A stretch of 11,379 nt of DNA from JARRNO01 sp037384885 (GTDB taxonomy: Bacteria; Acidobacteriota; UBA4820; DSQY01). The notes beneath the pieces are model-generated. The model had not been told where the DNA came from, did no database searches, and saw nothing but the letters and a program-made list of their open reading frames with translations. The position numbers and the translations under genes were made by a program. The stretch spans positions 1-11,379 of the forward strand of contig JARRNO010000084.1 of NCBI GenBank assembly GCA_037384885.1, read 5' to 3'. Below are positions 1-7,070 of the stretch, piece after piece; position 1 is the first letter of the stretch, and the number at the start of each line of letters is the position of its first letter.

Positions 1-1
1 C

Positions 2-793
2 GAAGTCTGCCGGCCGCTCGAGTCGATCCTCCGCGAAGTGAGGCACGCCGTCGACGTGGGGTACAAAGAAATAGAGTTACTCGGCCAGAACGTCAATTGC
101 TGGAAGCACGGAGAGGACCGTTTCGACACGCTTCTCGCTGTCGTCAGCGACATTCCGGGCGTCAGGCGGGTTCGCTTCACCACCAGCCACCCGCGCCACT
201 TTCCGCTGGCCGCCGCTGACCTGATGTCCGAACGGGATAACATCTGCCCATATCTGCATCTTCCGGTGCTGGCCGGCAGCAGCCGCATCCTGAAACTCAT
301 GCGCCGGCAGTACGATAAGCAGTGGTACCTGGACCTCGTGGGCCAGATCCGCGAACGGGTCCCCCACATTGCTTTCTCCACCGACATCATCGTCGGATTT
401 CCCACCGAATCCGAGGAAGATTTCGAGGAGACGCTGGATGTGGTCCGGCGCGTCGAATACGACACCATGTTCTCTTTCAGATACTCGAAGCGCCCTGATA
501 CCCCCGCGGCCGGAATGGGCGAACAGGTTCCAGACGACGTGGCGCGCGCCCGGCATCAGCGGCTTCTTGATCTGCAGGCCGGAATACAGGCGCGGCGCTT
601 TGAGGCCTGCGTCGGAAAAACGATGGAAATTCTCGTAGAGGGGCGGAGCAAGAAGGGCACGGAATGGACCGGAAGGGCGCCCGACAACAAGGTGGTGAAT
701 TTCACCTCTCCAGTCGAACCGGCGATCAATTCCCTTGTGGACGTCAAAATTACGGCGTCACACGTCAACTCGCTCTTCGGAGAACCCGCGTAA
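2..793 (+). CDS. miaB: tRNA-2-methylthio-N6-dimethylallyladenosine synthase, 3' part
   Basis: MiaB is a radical-SAM methylthiotransferase that adds a methylthio group to i6A37 of tRNAs reading UNN codons. Only the last ~263 residues are present; the frame is open to the left edge, where the first visible codons read EVCRPLESILREV. This matches the stretch just after the radical-SAM CxxxCxxC cluster, so both Fe-S cluster-binding regions lie outside the window. Visible family signatures are ELLGQNVN, CPYLHLPV, MRRQY, STDIIVGFP and SKRPDTPAA, followed by a C-terminal TRAM domain (about positions 600-790) ending VKITASHVNSLFGEP, a typical MiaB terminus. The usual LPVQSGS reads LPVLAGS here (Leu codon 269-271), an odd change at a conserved Gln. 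The gene ends TAA and converges, 9 bases away, on a minus-strand gene. The ATG/GTG at 38 is internal, not a real start. Confidence 0.95.
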   Translation, partial: EVCRPLESILREVRHAVDVGYKEIELLGQNVNCWKHGEDRFDTLLAVVSDIPGVRRVRFTTSHPRHFPLAAADLMSERDNICPYLHLPVLAGSSRILKLMRRQYDKQWYLDLVGQIRERVPHIAFSTDIIVGFPTESEEDFEETLDVVRRVEYDTMFSFRYSKRPDTPAAGMGEQVPDDVARARHQRLLDLQAGIQARRFEACVGKTMEILVEGRSKKGTEWTGRAPDNKVVNFTSPVEPAINSLVDVKITASHVNSLFGEPA

Positions 794-802
794 CCACACG
801 CT

Positions 803-1306
803 TTAGACGTCGTCCAGCACCAATTCGATCTGCCAGACCTTTCCGCCTTTTACATGAAAGATTAAATACTTGTCGGTTCCCTGCACGCGGTAGCTGTAAA
901 GGCGGTCGCCGTTCAGCGCAAAGCTCCCCGTGGGACCGTAAAGTTGGAAGAGAACCACCACGGAATCTCCCACCTTGGCTCCATCCGGCGTCGTGTAAAG
1001 CTGCGTATCGCATGTAAGGCCCACCACGCGGCCGTCCCCCATATGGACTGACAGATCCTTGTAGCTCCAGACTTCGGCCTCGTCGTATACGATTCCTGCG
1101 TTTTCATCCACCGTCACCTTTAGCGGACGCCCGAGATGCTTGCGAACGTCTCTTGAGGTCATTTCCAGAGTGATCCCCCCCACGGCGCACTGCTGAGAAG
1201 AAATGAACTGCGAATCTTGGGGAACGGCAGCCATCGAGACGATTCCGGCCGTCAGCAGTCCAAGCAACATCGCCCGGACAACTTTCCGGATAGGGTTGGA
1301 TCTCAA
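803..1306 (-). CDS. Small secreted/periplasmic protein, unknown function
   Basis: I do not recognise a named family. The 167-residue product has a basic N-terminus (RSNPIRKVVR), a hydrophobic stretch at residues 13-27 and a plausible signal-peptidase site near SMAA-VPQ, so it is probably exported. The mature part has two loosely similar halves, each with a 'G-x-t-x-x-d-V-x-x-x-L/Y-G-x-P' look (MTSRDVRKHLGRP near 49-61; VGDSVVVLFQLYGP near 112-125). This resembles the helical part of BamE/SmpA-like domains, but similarity by eye is weak. Cys40 and Cys99 could form a disulfide. The start is TTG: it has a strong GGAGGAAG Shine-Dalgarno about 7 bases upstream, and its TTGA overlaps the TGA stop of plsC, so translation is probably coupled. 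It is the last gene of the plsC unit and faces the end of miaB. Confidence 0.8.
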   Translation of the reverse strand: MRSNPIRKVVRAMLLGLLTAGIVSMAAVPQDSQFISSQQCAVGGITLEMTSRDVRKHLGRPLKVTVDENAGIVYDEAEVWSYKDLSVHMGDGRVVGLTCDTQLYTTPDGAKVGDSVVVLFQLYGPTGSFALNGDRLYSYRVQGTDKYLIFHVKGGKVWQIELVLDDV

Positions 1307-1977
1307 ACGCCTTCCTCCACGGATTGACCGTTCACATAGTCTTCCCTCCCGTGCTGCAGAAGAATATCCGCAATCGCTTGGCGGACCCTCGCCGCCACCT
1401 CTTCCGGATCGTCCGAACGGTTAAACTGGATAGGCCGTCCCACGAAAATTTGGACCTGAAAGGGCCTGGGGATCAGCTTTCCCACTGGAAACGCCTCGCG
1501 GGTGCCAATAAGCGCGGCCGGGACAACCGGCATGCCCCCCCGGCAAGCCAGGAACCCCACACCCTTTTGGGCCGGCAGCAAGGCGCCGGTTCGTGACCGC
1601 TGTCCTTCCGGAAAAATCCCGATGGTCTTGCCTTCCTTCAGCAGCTTGAGGCAACGCCGGATCGGACCGGTCTGACCGACCCCCTGGGTGACGGGAACCA
1701 CATCCATTAGTTTGGAAAACTGATAAAACACGGGCTTCCGATACATATCCTCCGCCATCACGAACCAGACGCGGCGCGGCAGAAATGTACCGAGAAGCAG
1801 TGGATCCACAAAAGAAAAATGGTTGGCGGCCAGGATGACGCCGCCTTGCTCTGGAATTTGCTCCACCCCGTTCACGCGCGGCCGGAAATAGACTCGGAGA
1901 ATGATTCCAAAGGTGAACTTGCTTAAACGGTATGAGACGGATTTGATGACATTTTTCAGCCGGCCGATAATTTTCAA
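1303..1977 (-). CDS. plsC: 1-acyl-sn-glycerol-3-phosphate acyltransferase (PlsC family)
   Basis: Transfers an acyl chain to the sn-2 position of lysophosphatidic acid to make phosphatidic acid at the inner membrane. All acyltransferase blocks are visible in the 224 residues: NHFSFVDP with the catalytic HxxxxD (His53, Asp58), the substrate-binding block around 74-95, FPEGQRS (122-128; the family norm is FPEGTRS) and VPAALIGT (152-159). The length is typical of short PlsC proteins. The start is uncertain: the TTG at 1977 has a GGAGG directly against it (zero spacing), and no in-frame ATG or GTG exists before the conserved core, so a few-residue shift (for example to the ATT at 1971) cannot be excluded. 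A strong promoter lies at 2014-2042. The stop overlaps the start of the secreted-protein gene downstream. An LPLAT paralogue acting on another lipid remains possible. Confidence 0.9.
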   Translation of the reverse strand: MKIIGRLKNVIKSVSYRLSKFTFGIILRVYFRPRVNGVEQIPEQGGVILAANHFSFVDPLLLGTFLPRRVWFVMAEDMYRKPVFYQFSKLMDVVPVTQGVGQTGPIRRCLKLLKEGKTIGIFPEGQRSRTGALLPAQKGVGFLACRGGMPVVPAALIGTREAFPVGKLIPRPFQVQIFVGRPIQFNRSDDPEEVAARVRQAIADILLQHGREDYVNGQSVEEGV

Positions 1978-1985
1978 CCTCCGTC

Positions 1986-2002
1986 CAGGCCCGCGAGGCC
2001 TG
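1986..2002 (-). other. Hairpin in the plsC leader
   Basis: Perfect 6-base inverted repeat with a 5-base loop (CAGGCC-TCGCG-GGCCTG on the minus strand). With transcription expected to start near 2007, it would sit at the very 5' end of the plsC transcript and end 3 bases before the GGAGG. It could protect the transcript end or modulate ribosome access. No U-run follows, so it is not a terminator. The structure is seen; the role is inferred. Confidence 0.4.
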
Positions 2003-2013
2003 TATTTTTCCCT

Positions 2014-2042
2014 ATTATATACTCTGAAGGCCGCCCTGTCAG
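2014..2042 (-). promoter_or_regulatory. Sigma-70-type promoter of plsC
   Basis: On the minus strand, CTGACA (2042-2037; 5 of 6 match to TTGACA) is followed after exactly 17 bases by a perfect TATAAT (2019-2014). The predicted start point is near 2007, giving a leader of about 30 bases before the plsC TTG. This is the best promoter in the window. Confidence 0.75.
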
Positions 2043-2067
2043 ACCCTTAACGCCTAAACAGGAGGAA

Positions 2068-2097
2068 CGGGGCGCTTCTTCCCCGATCGGGGCGCTT
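2068..2097. promoter_or_regulatory. Palindrome and direct repeat in the divergent intergenic region
   Basis: CGGGGCGCTT occurs at 2068-2077 and again at 2088-2097 (20 bases apart, about two helix turns). The perfect 12-base palindrome CCCCGATCGGGG lies at 2081-2092 and overlaps the second copy. The block sits about 26 bases upstream of the plsC -35 box and 85 bases upstream of the hydrolase ATG, a sensible place for a regulator shared by the divergent genes. Function is inferred from position and symmetry only. Confidence 0.35.
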
Positions 2098-2182
2098 GTC
2101 GCTTTCGGGCCGTAGCGCGTTTGTGATAAAAAGAGAAAGCGCCTCCCTGTTCAACACGGGCAGAACCCTACCAGGAGGAATC

Positions 2183-2899
2183 ATGAAAACAGATACGATC
2201 GGATATCAGGATGGCGATGCCGCCTTAGAGGGATACATCGCCTACGACGATACAATGGACGGCGCCAGGCCCGGGATCGTGATCTATCACGATTGGATGG
2301 GCGTCGGTCCCTATGTAGAAAACCGCTGCCGTCAGCTTGCCCAACTTGGATATGTGGCGTTCGCGGCTGACATTTACGGACGGGATTCCAGACCTTCCGG
2401 GCGTGAAGACGCCCCCGTGATTGCGGGGCGTTTCAAGAACGACCGGAAGCTCATGCGGCGGCGCGCCTCAGCCGGCCTGGAAGCTCTCAAGCACAGCGGC
2501 CCTGCCGACCCCGGCCGCCTGGCCGCCATCGGCTATTGCTTCGGCGGCACCTGTGCCCTGGAATTGGCCAGAAGCGCCGCCGACATCAAGGGCGTGATCA
2601 CCTTTCATGGGGGCCTTGACACCCCTTCCCCAGGAGATGCCGCAAACATAAAGGGCAAGGTCCTTGTTCTTCACGGCGCAGACGATCCGTTCGTCCCCCC
2701 CAGCCAGGTCCAGGCGTTTCAGGAGGAGATGCGCGCCGCCAAGGTGGACTGGCACATGGTCTCGTACGGATTTGCGGTTCACAGTTTCACCATACCCAAC
2801 GCCGGCGACGATCCCAGCCAGGGCGCCGCCTATAACCGAACCGCCGACCGCCGGTCCTGGCAGGCCATGCGCACCTTCCTCGAAGAGGTGTTGACTTAG
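2183..2899 (+). CDS. Dienelactone hydrolase family protein
   Basis: An alpha/beta hydrolase of the dienelactone hydrolase (carboxymethylenebutenolidase-like) family, 238 residues, presumably cytosolic; the natural substrate cannot be read from sequence. The catalytic triad is complete: nucleophile Cys119 in GYCFGG (117-122), Asp168 in GADDPFVP (165-172) and His200 in AVHSF (198-202). The N-terminal HDWMGVGPY segment (36-44) and GYVAFAADIYG (56-66) are family blocks; Asp37 stands where the classical enzyme has the Glu that activates the Cys. I chose the ATG at 2183 because AGGAGGA (2173-2179) precedes it with good spacing; the frame stays open upstream to 2096, but those codons show no family similarity and lack a ribosome site. 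It is divergent from plsC and convergent with glnS, so it is likely monocistronic. I found no convincing promoter. Confidence 0.9.
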   Translation: MKTDTIGYQDGDAALEGYIAYDDTMDGARPGIVIYHDWMGVGPYVENRCRQLAQLGYVAFAADIYGRDSRPSGREDAPVIAGRFKNDRKLMRRRASAGLEALKHSGPADPGRLAAIGYCFGGTCALELARSAADIKGVITFHGGLDTPSPGDAANIKGKVLVLHGADDPFVPPSQVQAFQEEMRAAKVDWHMVSYGFAVHSFTIPNAGDDPSQGAAYNRTADRRSWQAMRTFLEEVLT

Positions 2900-3158
2900 A
2901 GCCGCGCAGTGGGCGGCCTGAGGGACGCCCGTCGACGGCTGCCCGCAACTGAAGATTTGAATAGCCTGCCTGCGCGGAATATCGGCGTCAGGCGACGCCT
3001 CCCACAGTCCACGTCGGACTGATGCCATAACATCATGCAGTTTTGGGTTCGTTGCAGTTCCCCAACCCTTGGGAAGCGGCCTGCGAAGGCATTCCCGCCT
3101 ATTTTATAGCAACCGTCGGGCCTCAAGGCGCGTCACTGCTTCACCGTCTCCCTGTGAT
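2900..3158. other. Gene-free spacer between convergent genes
   Basis: No credible coding region. Short frames crossing it run into the hydrolase or glnS in wrong phases. It contains a perfect GGCGTC-AGGC-GACGCC hairpin at 2984-2999, a CCGTCGACGG palindrome at 2929-2938 and a small GTCC/GGAC hairpin at 3007-3019. None has a T-run on either strand, so no canonical intrinsic terminator is visible, although both flanking genes should end here. I see no tRNA or recognisable small RNA. Confidence 0.5.
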
Positions 3159-4877
3159 CTATTTCTTTCCTTTTCCGGAATTCATGCGCGCCTGGATCTT
3201 GGCCCAGGTGTCCTTGAGGGTGATAGTGCGGTTGAACACCGGCTTGTGGGGAACAGAATCCTGGTCTGTGCAGAAATACCCCAGGCGTTCGAACTGCCAA
3301 CGCTCTCCAGGTTTCGATCCGGCGAGAGATGGTTCAAGCATGCAGTCCTGAAGGACTTCGAGGGAGTTGTCGTTCAGGTTGGTTTTGTAATCGGCGCCTT
3401 CTGGAAAGACATCGGGCGCCGGGGATTTGAAGAGCCGGTCGTAGAGCCGGACTTCCGCCCGGACGGCGTGTTGCGCGGAGACCCAATGGAGCGTCGCCTT
3501 CACCCGTCTTCCGTCCGGGGCGTCACCGCCTTGGGAGTCCGGATCCATCCGGCAGTGGAGCACCGTCACTTCGCCTGAGGCGTCTTTTTCTACGTCGGTG
3601 CAGGTTACGAGATAAGCACCGCGCAAACGGACTTCCCGGCCGGGAGCAAGGCGGAAAAACTTCCTCGGCGGATCTTCCATGAAATCGTCCCGCTCGATAT
3701 AGACCACTTTCGAAAACGGGACTTTCCTCGTTCCCGCGGAAGGGTCTTCAGGATTGTTCACCAGCTCGAATGTCTCTTCCCTGTCTTGGGGGTAATTGTC
3801 CAGAATCAACTTCAGGGGTCTCAACACAGCCATGCGCCGCTCGCAGCGGCGGTTCAGATCGTCCCTGAGACATTCTTCAAGAAGTGCGACGTCCACGACG
3901 CTGTTTGTTTTGGAAACACCGATCTTGTCGCAGAACGCCCGGATGGCCTCCGGCGTGTAACCACGCCGCCTCAACCCTGCCAGCGTCGGCATCCGAGGGT
4001 CGTCCCAACCCGAGACATAACCCCGCTCCACAAGCTCTCGCAGTTTGCGCTTGGAAAGGATGGTGTAGGTCATGTTCAGCCGGGCGAATTCAAGCTGCTT
4101 GGGCTTATGCGGGACCCCAATATTCTCCAGAAACCACTCGTAAAGGGGCCGGTGGTCTTCGAATTCGAGCGTGCAGATGGAATGGGTGATGCCTTCCACG
4201 GCGTCCGACTGGCCGTGGGCGAAATCGTACATGGGATAGATGCACCACTTGTCTCCCGTCCGGTGGTGCGATGCATGGAGAATCCTGTACATGACGGGAT
4301 CCCGCATGTTTAGGTTGGGATGGGACATATCGATTTTCGCGCGCAGGGTCTTTTCTCCGTCCGCGAATTCGCCCTGCCGCATCCGATCCAGGAGGTCCAG
4401 GTTTTCTTCAACGCTGCGGCCGCGGAAAGGGCTTTCCTTTCCCGGCGTGGTCAGGGTGCCCCGGTATTCCCGGATTTCGCCGGCGCTGAGGTCGCACACG
4501 TAGGCCTTCCCTTCCTTGACCAGGTGGACCGCCCACTCGTAAAGCCGGTCAAAATAGTCCGACGCAAAGTATTCCCGGTCGCCCCAGTCCCAGCCCAGCC
4601 ATCGCACGTCGCGCCGGATGGCGTCCACGTATAGTTGTTCCTCCTTCGTGGGATTGGTGTCATCGAATCGAAGGTTGCAAACGCCGCCGGACTCTTCGGC
4701 CACACCGAAGTTCAGGCAGATGGACTTGGCGTGGCCGATGTGCAGAAAGCCGTTGGGTTCGGGGGGGAATCGGGTATGGATTTCTTCCGTCCGCCCTTCC
4801 CGCCGGTCTTCCACCACGATGTCCCGGATAAAATCCCGGTTGGCATTGGTTTCGCTGGACCCCAACTGATTATTCAT
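3159..4877 (-). CDS. glnS: Glutaminyl-tRNA synthetase
   Basis: Class I aminoacyl-tRNA synthetase charging tRNA-Gln with glutamine; 572 residues, close to the ~554 of E. coli GlnRS. HIGH is at residues 46-49 (PNGFLHIGHAKS) and the KMSKS-type loop is ILSKR (273-277). GlnRS-specific blocks include RFDDTNPTKE, SHPNLNMRDPVMYRI, EGITHSICTLEFEDHRPLYEW and SGWDDPRMPTLAGLRRRGYTPEAIR, followed by the two-barrel anticodon-binding region to the end. I chose the ATG at 4877, preceded by GAGGCG, because family similarity begins just after it. The frame continues upstream to a GTG at 4946 that overlaps the gltX stop, but those 23 residues look non-homologous. It lies 65 bases downstream of gltX, probably in the same transcript. 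A direct GlnRS means the cell need not make all its Gln-tRNA through GatCAB. Confidence 0.97.
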   Translation of the reverse strand: MNNQLGSSETNANRDFIRDIVVEDRREGRTEEIHTRFPPEPNGFLHIGHAKSICLNFGVAEESGGVCNLRFDDTNPTKEEQLYVDAIRRDVRWLGWDWGDREYFASDYFDRLYEWAVHLVKEGKAYVCDLSAGEIREYRGTLTTPGKESPFRGRSVEENLDLLDRMRQGEFADGEKTLRAKIDMSHPNLNMRDPVMYRILHASHHRTGDKWCIYPMYDFAHGQSDAVEGITHSICTLEFEDHRPLYEWFLENIGVPHKPKQLEFARLNMTYTILSKRKLRELVERGYVSGWDDPRMPTLAGLRRRGYTPEAIRAFCDKIGVSKTNSVVDVALLEECLRDDLNRRCERRMAVLRPLKLILDNYPQDREETFELVNNPEDPSAGTRKVPFSKVVYIERDDFMEDPPRKFFRLAPGREVRLRGAYLVTCTDVEKDASGEVTVLHCRMDPDSQGGDAPDGRRVKATLHWVSAQHAVRAEVRLYDRLFKSPAPDVFPEGADYKTNLNDNSLEVLQDCMLEPSLAGSKPGERWQFERLGYFCTDQDSVPHKPVFNRTITLKDTWAKIQARMNSGKGKK

Positions 4878-4942
4878 ATCTAGCGCCTCTTCGGTTTTTG
4901 CACCTTTATTACAAGAACCTGTCCCTGCACGGCGATCCCGCT

Positions 4943-6403
4943 TCACTGGCCGGGTCCGGCCGCCTCTTCAGAGACTGACCGGGTTTTCGCCAGCCGGTCC
5001 GCCAGAATCCCCAAACCCCTCGAGAGCCTGTAAAGCGTGCCTTCCCGGCCCATGGCCCAGAGAACGTCGAAAATTCCGGGACTCTCGGTTCTCCCGGTCA
5101 GGAAAAGGCGCACGGGATGGATGAGCGTACCCGCCTTGACTCCGCATTCCCCGGCGCATTTCCTGAGCTCAGCCTCTAAGCCCTCTGGTGTCCATTGCGT
5201 GTCGGACAAGCCGGACAAGACCTTTTCCAGCCTCTCAAGGGCCGGCATGGATTCCGGTTTCTTGGCCGCCTTTGACAACCCCTTGGCGTCCAGTTCGAAC
5301 TCGGAAAGGATGAAGGGCGCCACGCGCGCGGCGAGGTCTTTCAAATCCCTGGCCCGAGTCTTCATGACCGCCACGGCCCTTTCCGGCGCCTCCGAACCGA
5401 TCCCCTCCGCTTCCAGAAACGGCTGGAGAAGAATCCGGAGCTCGCAGTCAGGCGTCTCGCCAAGTACTTGTCCGTTCATCCACAAAAGACGTTCCACATC
5501 GAAAACCGAGGGGGCCGGCTTCAGGGCGTCGAAATCGAAGCGGCCGAGGATCTCGGACTTCGTCAGAAACGTCTCTTCCCCCAGATTGGCCCCCAGCTGC
5601 GCCAGAAAATTGAAAAGCGCCAGCGAAAGGATTCCTTCATCCCGGTAGCTGGTCACGGAAGTAACCCCGTGCCGTTTGCTGAGTTTCTTCTTGTCCGGCC
5701 CCAGGATCAGGGGCAGGTGCGCGAACACAGGCGGCTCCTTTCCGAAGGCCCTGTAAAGCGCAATCTGCTTGGGCGTGTTGGATACGTGATCCTCGCCCCG
5801 GATAACGTGGGTGATCCCCATATCCAAATCGTCGCTGACCACGGAAAGATGATATGTGGGCGTGCCGTCGGATCTCAGGAGCACGAAATCTTCAACCTCC
5901 GCGCAATCGAAACGGATGAGGCCTTTGACCACGTCACGCCACTCGAGCGTTCCCGGAGGGATGAGGAACCGAAGGACGAAGGGCTCCCCCGCTTCAGCTC
6001 GCCTGTCCGATTCTTCGCGGGGGTAGACAAGGCACATCCGGTCATAGCCCCAGCGTCCTTCTTTGCCGCTCGACTTTTTCCGTTTCTCGAGCATTTCGCG
6101 GGTGCAAAAGCAGCGGTAGGCATGGCCCGACTCCAGGAGCTTCTGCGCATTGCTCCTGTAAAGGTCCCTTCGCTCCGACTGGAAGAAAGGGCCTTCATCC
6201 CAGTCGATTCCCAGCCATGCCAACCCTTCCAAGATGCCTTGCACCATCTCTCCGGTGGAACGCTCCTCATCCGTATCCTCCACCCTCAAAACAAACGCAC
6301 CGCCTTTTTTGCGCGCATAAAGCCAGTTGATCAGAGCGGTCCGGGCGCCGCCTACATGAAGATAACCGGTGGGCGATGGAGCAAAACGAACACGTACGGA
6401 CAT
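4943..6403 (-). CDS. gltX: Glutamyl-tRNA synthetase
   Basis: Class I synthetase charging tRNA-Glu; 486 residues, the usual bacterial length. The HIGH motif appears as HVGG (16-19) in APSPTGYLHVGGARTAL, and the KMSKS loop as KKLSKRHG (239-246). IRGEDHVSNTPKQIALY (201-217) and THVIRGED are strong GluRS blocks. CFC (98-100) and Cys124 resemble part of the zinc site, but the usual fourth ligand is not obvious. The C-terminal half is the helical anticodon-binding domain. The ATG at 6403 is preceded by GGGAGG at 4 bases and begins directly at the catalytic fold; the open frame extending to 6544 overlaps the kinase gene and is not needed. A TATAAT box lies in the gap just upstream. GlnRS follows immediately, so this GluRS is probably discriminating (tRNA-Glu only); this is inferred from context. 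Confidence 0.97.
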   Translation of the reverse strand: MSVRVRFAPSPTGYLHVGGARTALINWLYARKKGGAFVLRVEDTDEERSTGEMVQGILEGLAWLGIDWDEGPFFQSERRDLYRSNAQKLLESGHAYRCFCTREMLEKRKKSSGKEGRWGYDRMCLVYPREESDRRAEAGEPFVLRFLIPPGTLEWRDVVKGLIRFDCAEVEDFVLLRSDGTPTYHLSVVSDDLDMGITHVIRGEDHVSNTPKQIALYRAFGKEPPVFAHLPLILGPDKKKLSKRHGVTSVTSYRDEGILSLALFNFLAQLGANLGEETFLTKSEILGRFDFDALKPAPSVFDVERLLWMNGQVLGETPDCELRILLQPFLEAEGIGSEAPERAVAVMKTRARDLKDLAARVAPFILSEFELDAKGLSKAAKKPESMPALERLEKVLSGLSDTQWTPEGLEAELRKCAGECGVKAGTLIHPVRLFLTGRTESPGIFDVLWAMGREGTLYRLSRGLGILADRLAKTRSVSEEAAGPGQ

Positions 6404-6427
6404 GGAGCCTCCCAGATGAAAAAGGTC

Positions 6428-6456
6428 ATTATAAGAGATCGGCCGCGGAGGGAGAA
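6428..6456 (-). promoter_or_regulatory. Probable internal promoter for gltX-glnS
   Basis: A perfect TATAAT (6433-6428, minus strand) lies in the 100-base gap before gltX. At 17 bases upstream is TTCTCC (6456-6451), only 3 of 6 to TTGACA. Expected start near 6421, giving a very short leader of about 18 bases that carries the GGGAGG. This would let the synthetases be expressed apart from the upstream genes. The -10 is convincing; the -35 is weak. Confidence 0.45.
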
Positions 6457-6503
6457 GGGCCAGGCGCTTTCGGGCCGTGCTCTTTAAACCGGCGGCGGGA
6501 AAT

Positions 6504-7070
6504 TCAGCCGCCTCTTTCCAGCTCCTGCACGAGCCCGACGACACGCTTCCGCAAAGCTTCCAGACTTCCGTTGTTGTCGATCATCCGGTCCGAACACTGC
6601 AAGGTCGCTTTAAGTTGCTGGGCCTTCGGATCGGAGGAGTTTTCCAGCGCTTCTTTTTGCCGGAATTCCTCGAAACTTCCGATGGAGTCCCCCGCCCTGG
6701 CTCTTCTGCGGGCACGTTGATAGCGCACCTCCGGTTCGGCGCTGACGCCCAGCAGGATGAAATTGGAAAGCCCATCTCGCAGGGTCTGAACCTCTCCGGG
6801 ATTCCGGATGGAATCCACCGTGTCCCGACGTCCTAATTCACTCAGAACCCGCTTAGCCAGCGCGCCCGGCCCGTCAGTCTCGCGGAGCAGATTGCCCACG
6901 CGGATCAGATCTTCCCGGCTTGTGGTCAAACCTCTGGCGAGTGCTTCCTTCCGGACCTGGTCTGACAGGCTGTGATAGGCAAAGCCAAGCTCATTCAGGA
7001 TTTCAGCGACTGTTCCCTTTCCCGACGCGTTCGGACCCGTCAGGCCGATGATCAGCGACGGATGTTTCAT
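6504..7070 (-). CDS. P-loop nucleotide kinase-like protein (UPF0200 / dephospho-CoA-kinase-like)
   Basis: A 188-residue P-loop kinase-type NTPase. The Walker A is GPNASGKGT (12-20); then come HSLSDQVRKEA (33-43), RVGNLLRETDGPGALAKR (57-74), DSIRNPGEVQTLR (86-98), a hydrophobic strand FILLGVSA (104-111) and an arginine-rich lid-like helix RYQRARRRARAGD (116-128), ending IDNNGSLEALRKRV. This pattern resembles the archaeal UPF0200 kinases and the kinase-like module found attached to some dCMP deaminases; no deaminase zinc motif is present here. The substrate is unknown; a nucleoside/nucleotide kinase is the family-level guess, and it is not the standard CoaE. The ATG at 7070 has AAGGAG 5 bases upstream and overlaps the previous gene's stop in an ATGA, so the two are translationally coupled. 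Confidence 0.8.
   Translation of the reverse strand: MKHPSLIIGLTGPNASGKGTVAEILNELGFAYHSLSDQVRKEALARGLTTSREDLIRVGNLLRETDGPGALAKRVLSELGRRDTVDSIRNPGEVQTLRDGLSNFILLGVSAEPEVRYQRARRRARAGDSIGSFEEFRQKEALENSSDPKAQQLKATLQCSDRMIDNNGSLEALRKRVVGLVQELERGG

Noticed and set aside
788..804. GCGT-AACCAC-ACGC followed by TTT between miaB and the convergent gene, as a terminator
   Set aside because: Only a 4-base stem and three T's; too weak to call.
2100..2113. 14-base exact repeat CGCTTTCGGGCCGT at 2100-2113 and 6465-6478, both in intergenic DNA
   Set aside because: A single 14-base match is about what chance allows in 11 kb of GC-rich sequence, and the surroundings are unrelated.
2984..2999. GGCGTC-AGGC-GACGCC as a bidirectional terminator
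   Set aside because: Perfect but short stem with no T-run on either side; recorded only as part of the spacer.
2468..3028. A 186-codon minus-strand open frame crossing the hydrolase end
   Set aside because: Mostly antisense to the hydrolase, Gly/Ala-rich shadow composition, no ribosome site.
4878..4946. GTG at 4946 as the glnS start, overlapping the gltX stop
   Set aside because: The extra 23 residues do not resemble GlnRS, while the ATG at 4877 has a usable Shine-Dalgarno and is followed directly by family sequence.
5468..6487. A 339-codon open frame on the plus strand opposite gltX
   Set aside because: It mirrors the gltX reading frame, has no ribosome site and shows no family motif; GC-rich genes often give such antisense frames.
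6404..6544. Longer gltX start at 6544 inside the kinase gene
   Set aside because: GluRS begins almost exactly at MSVRVRFAPSPTG (ATG 6403), with GGGAGG in front; the extension crosses the -10 box.
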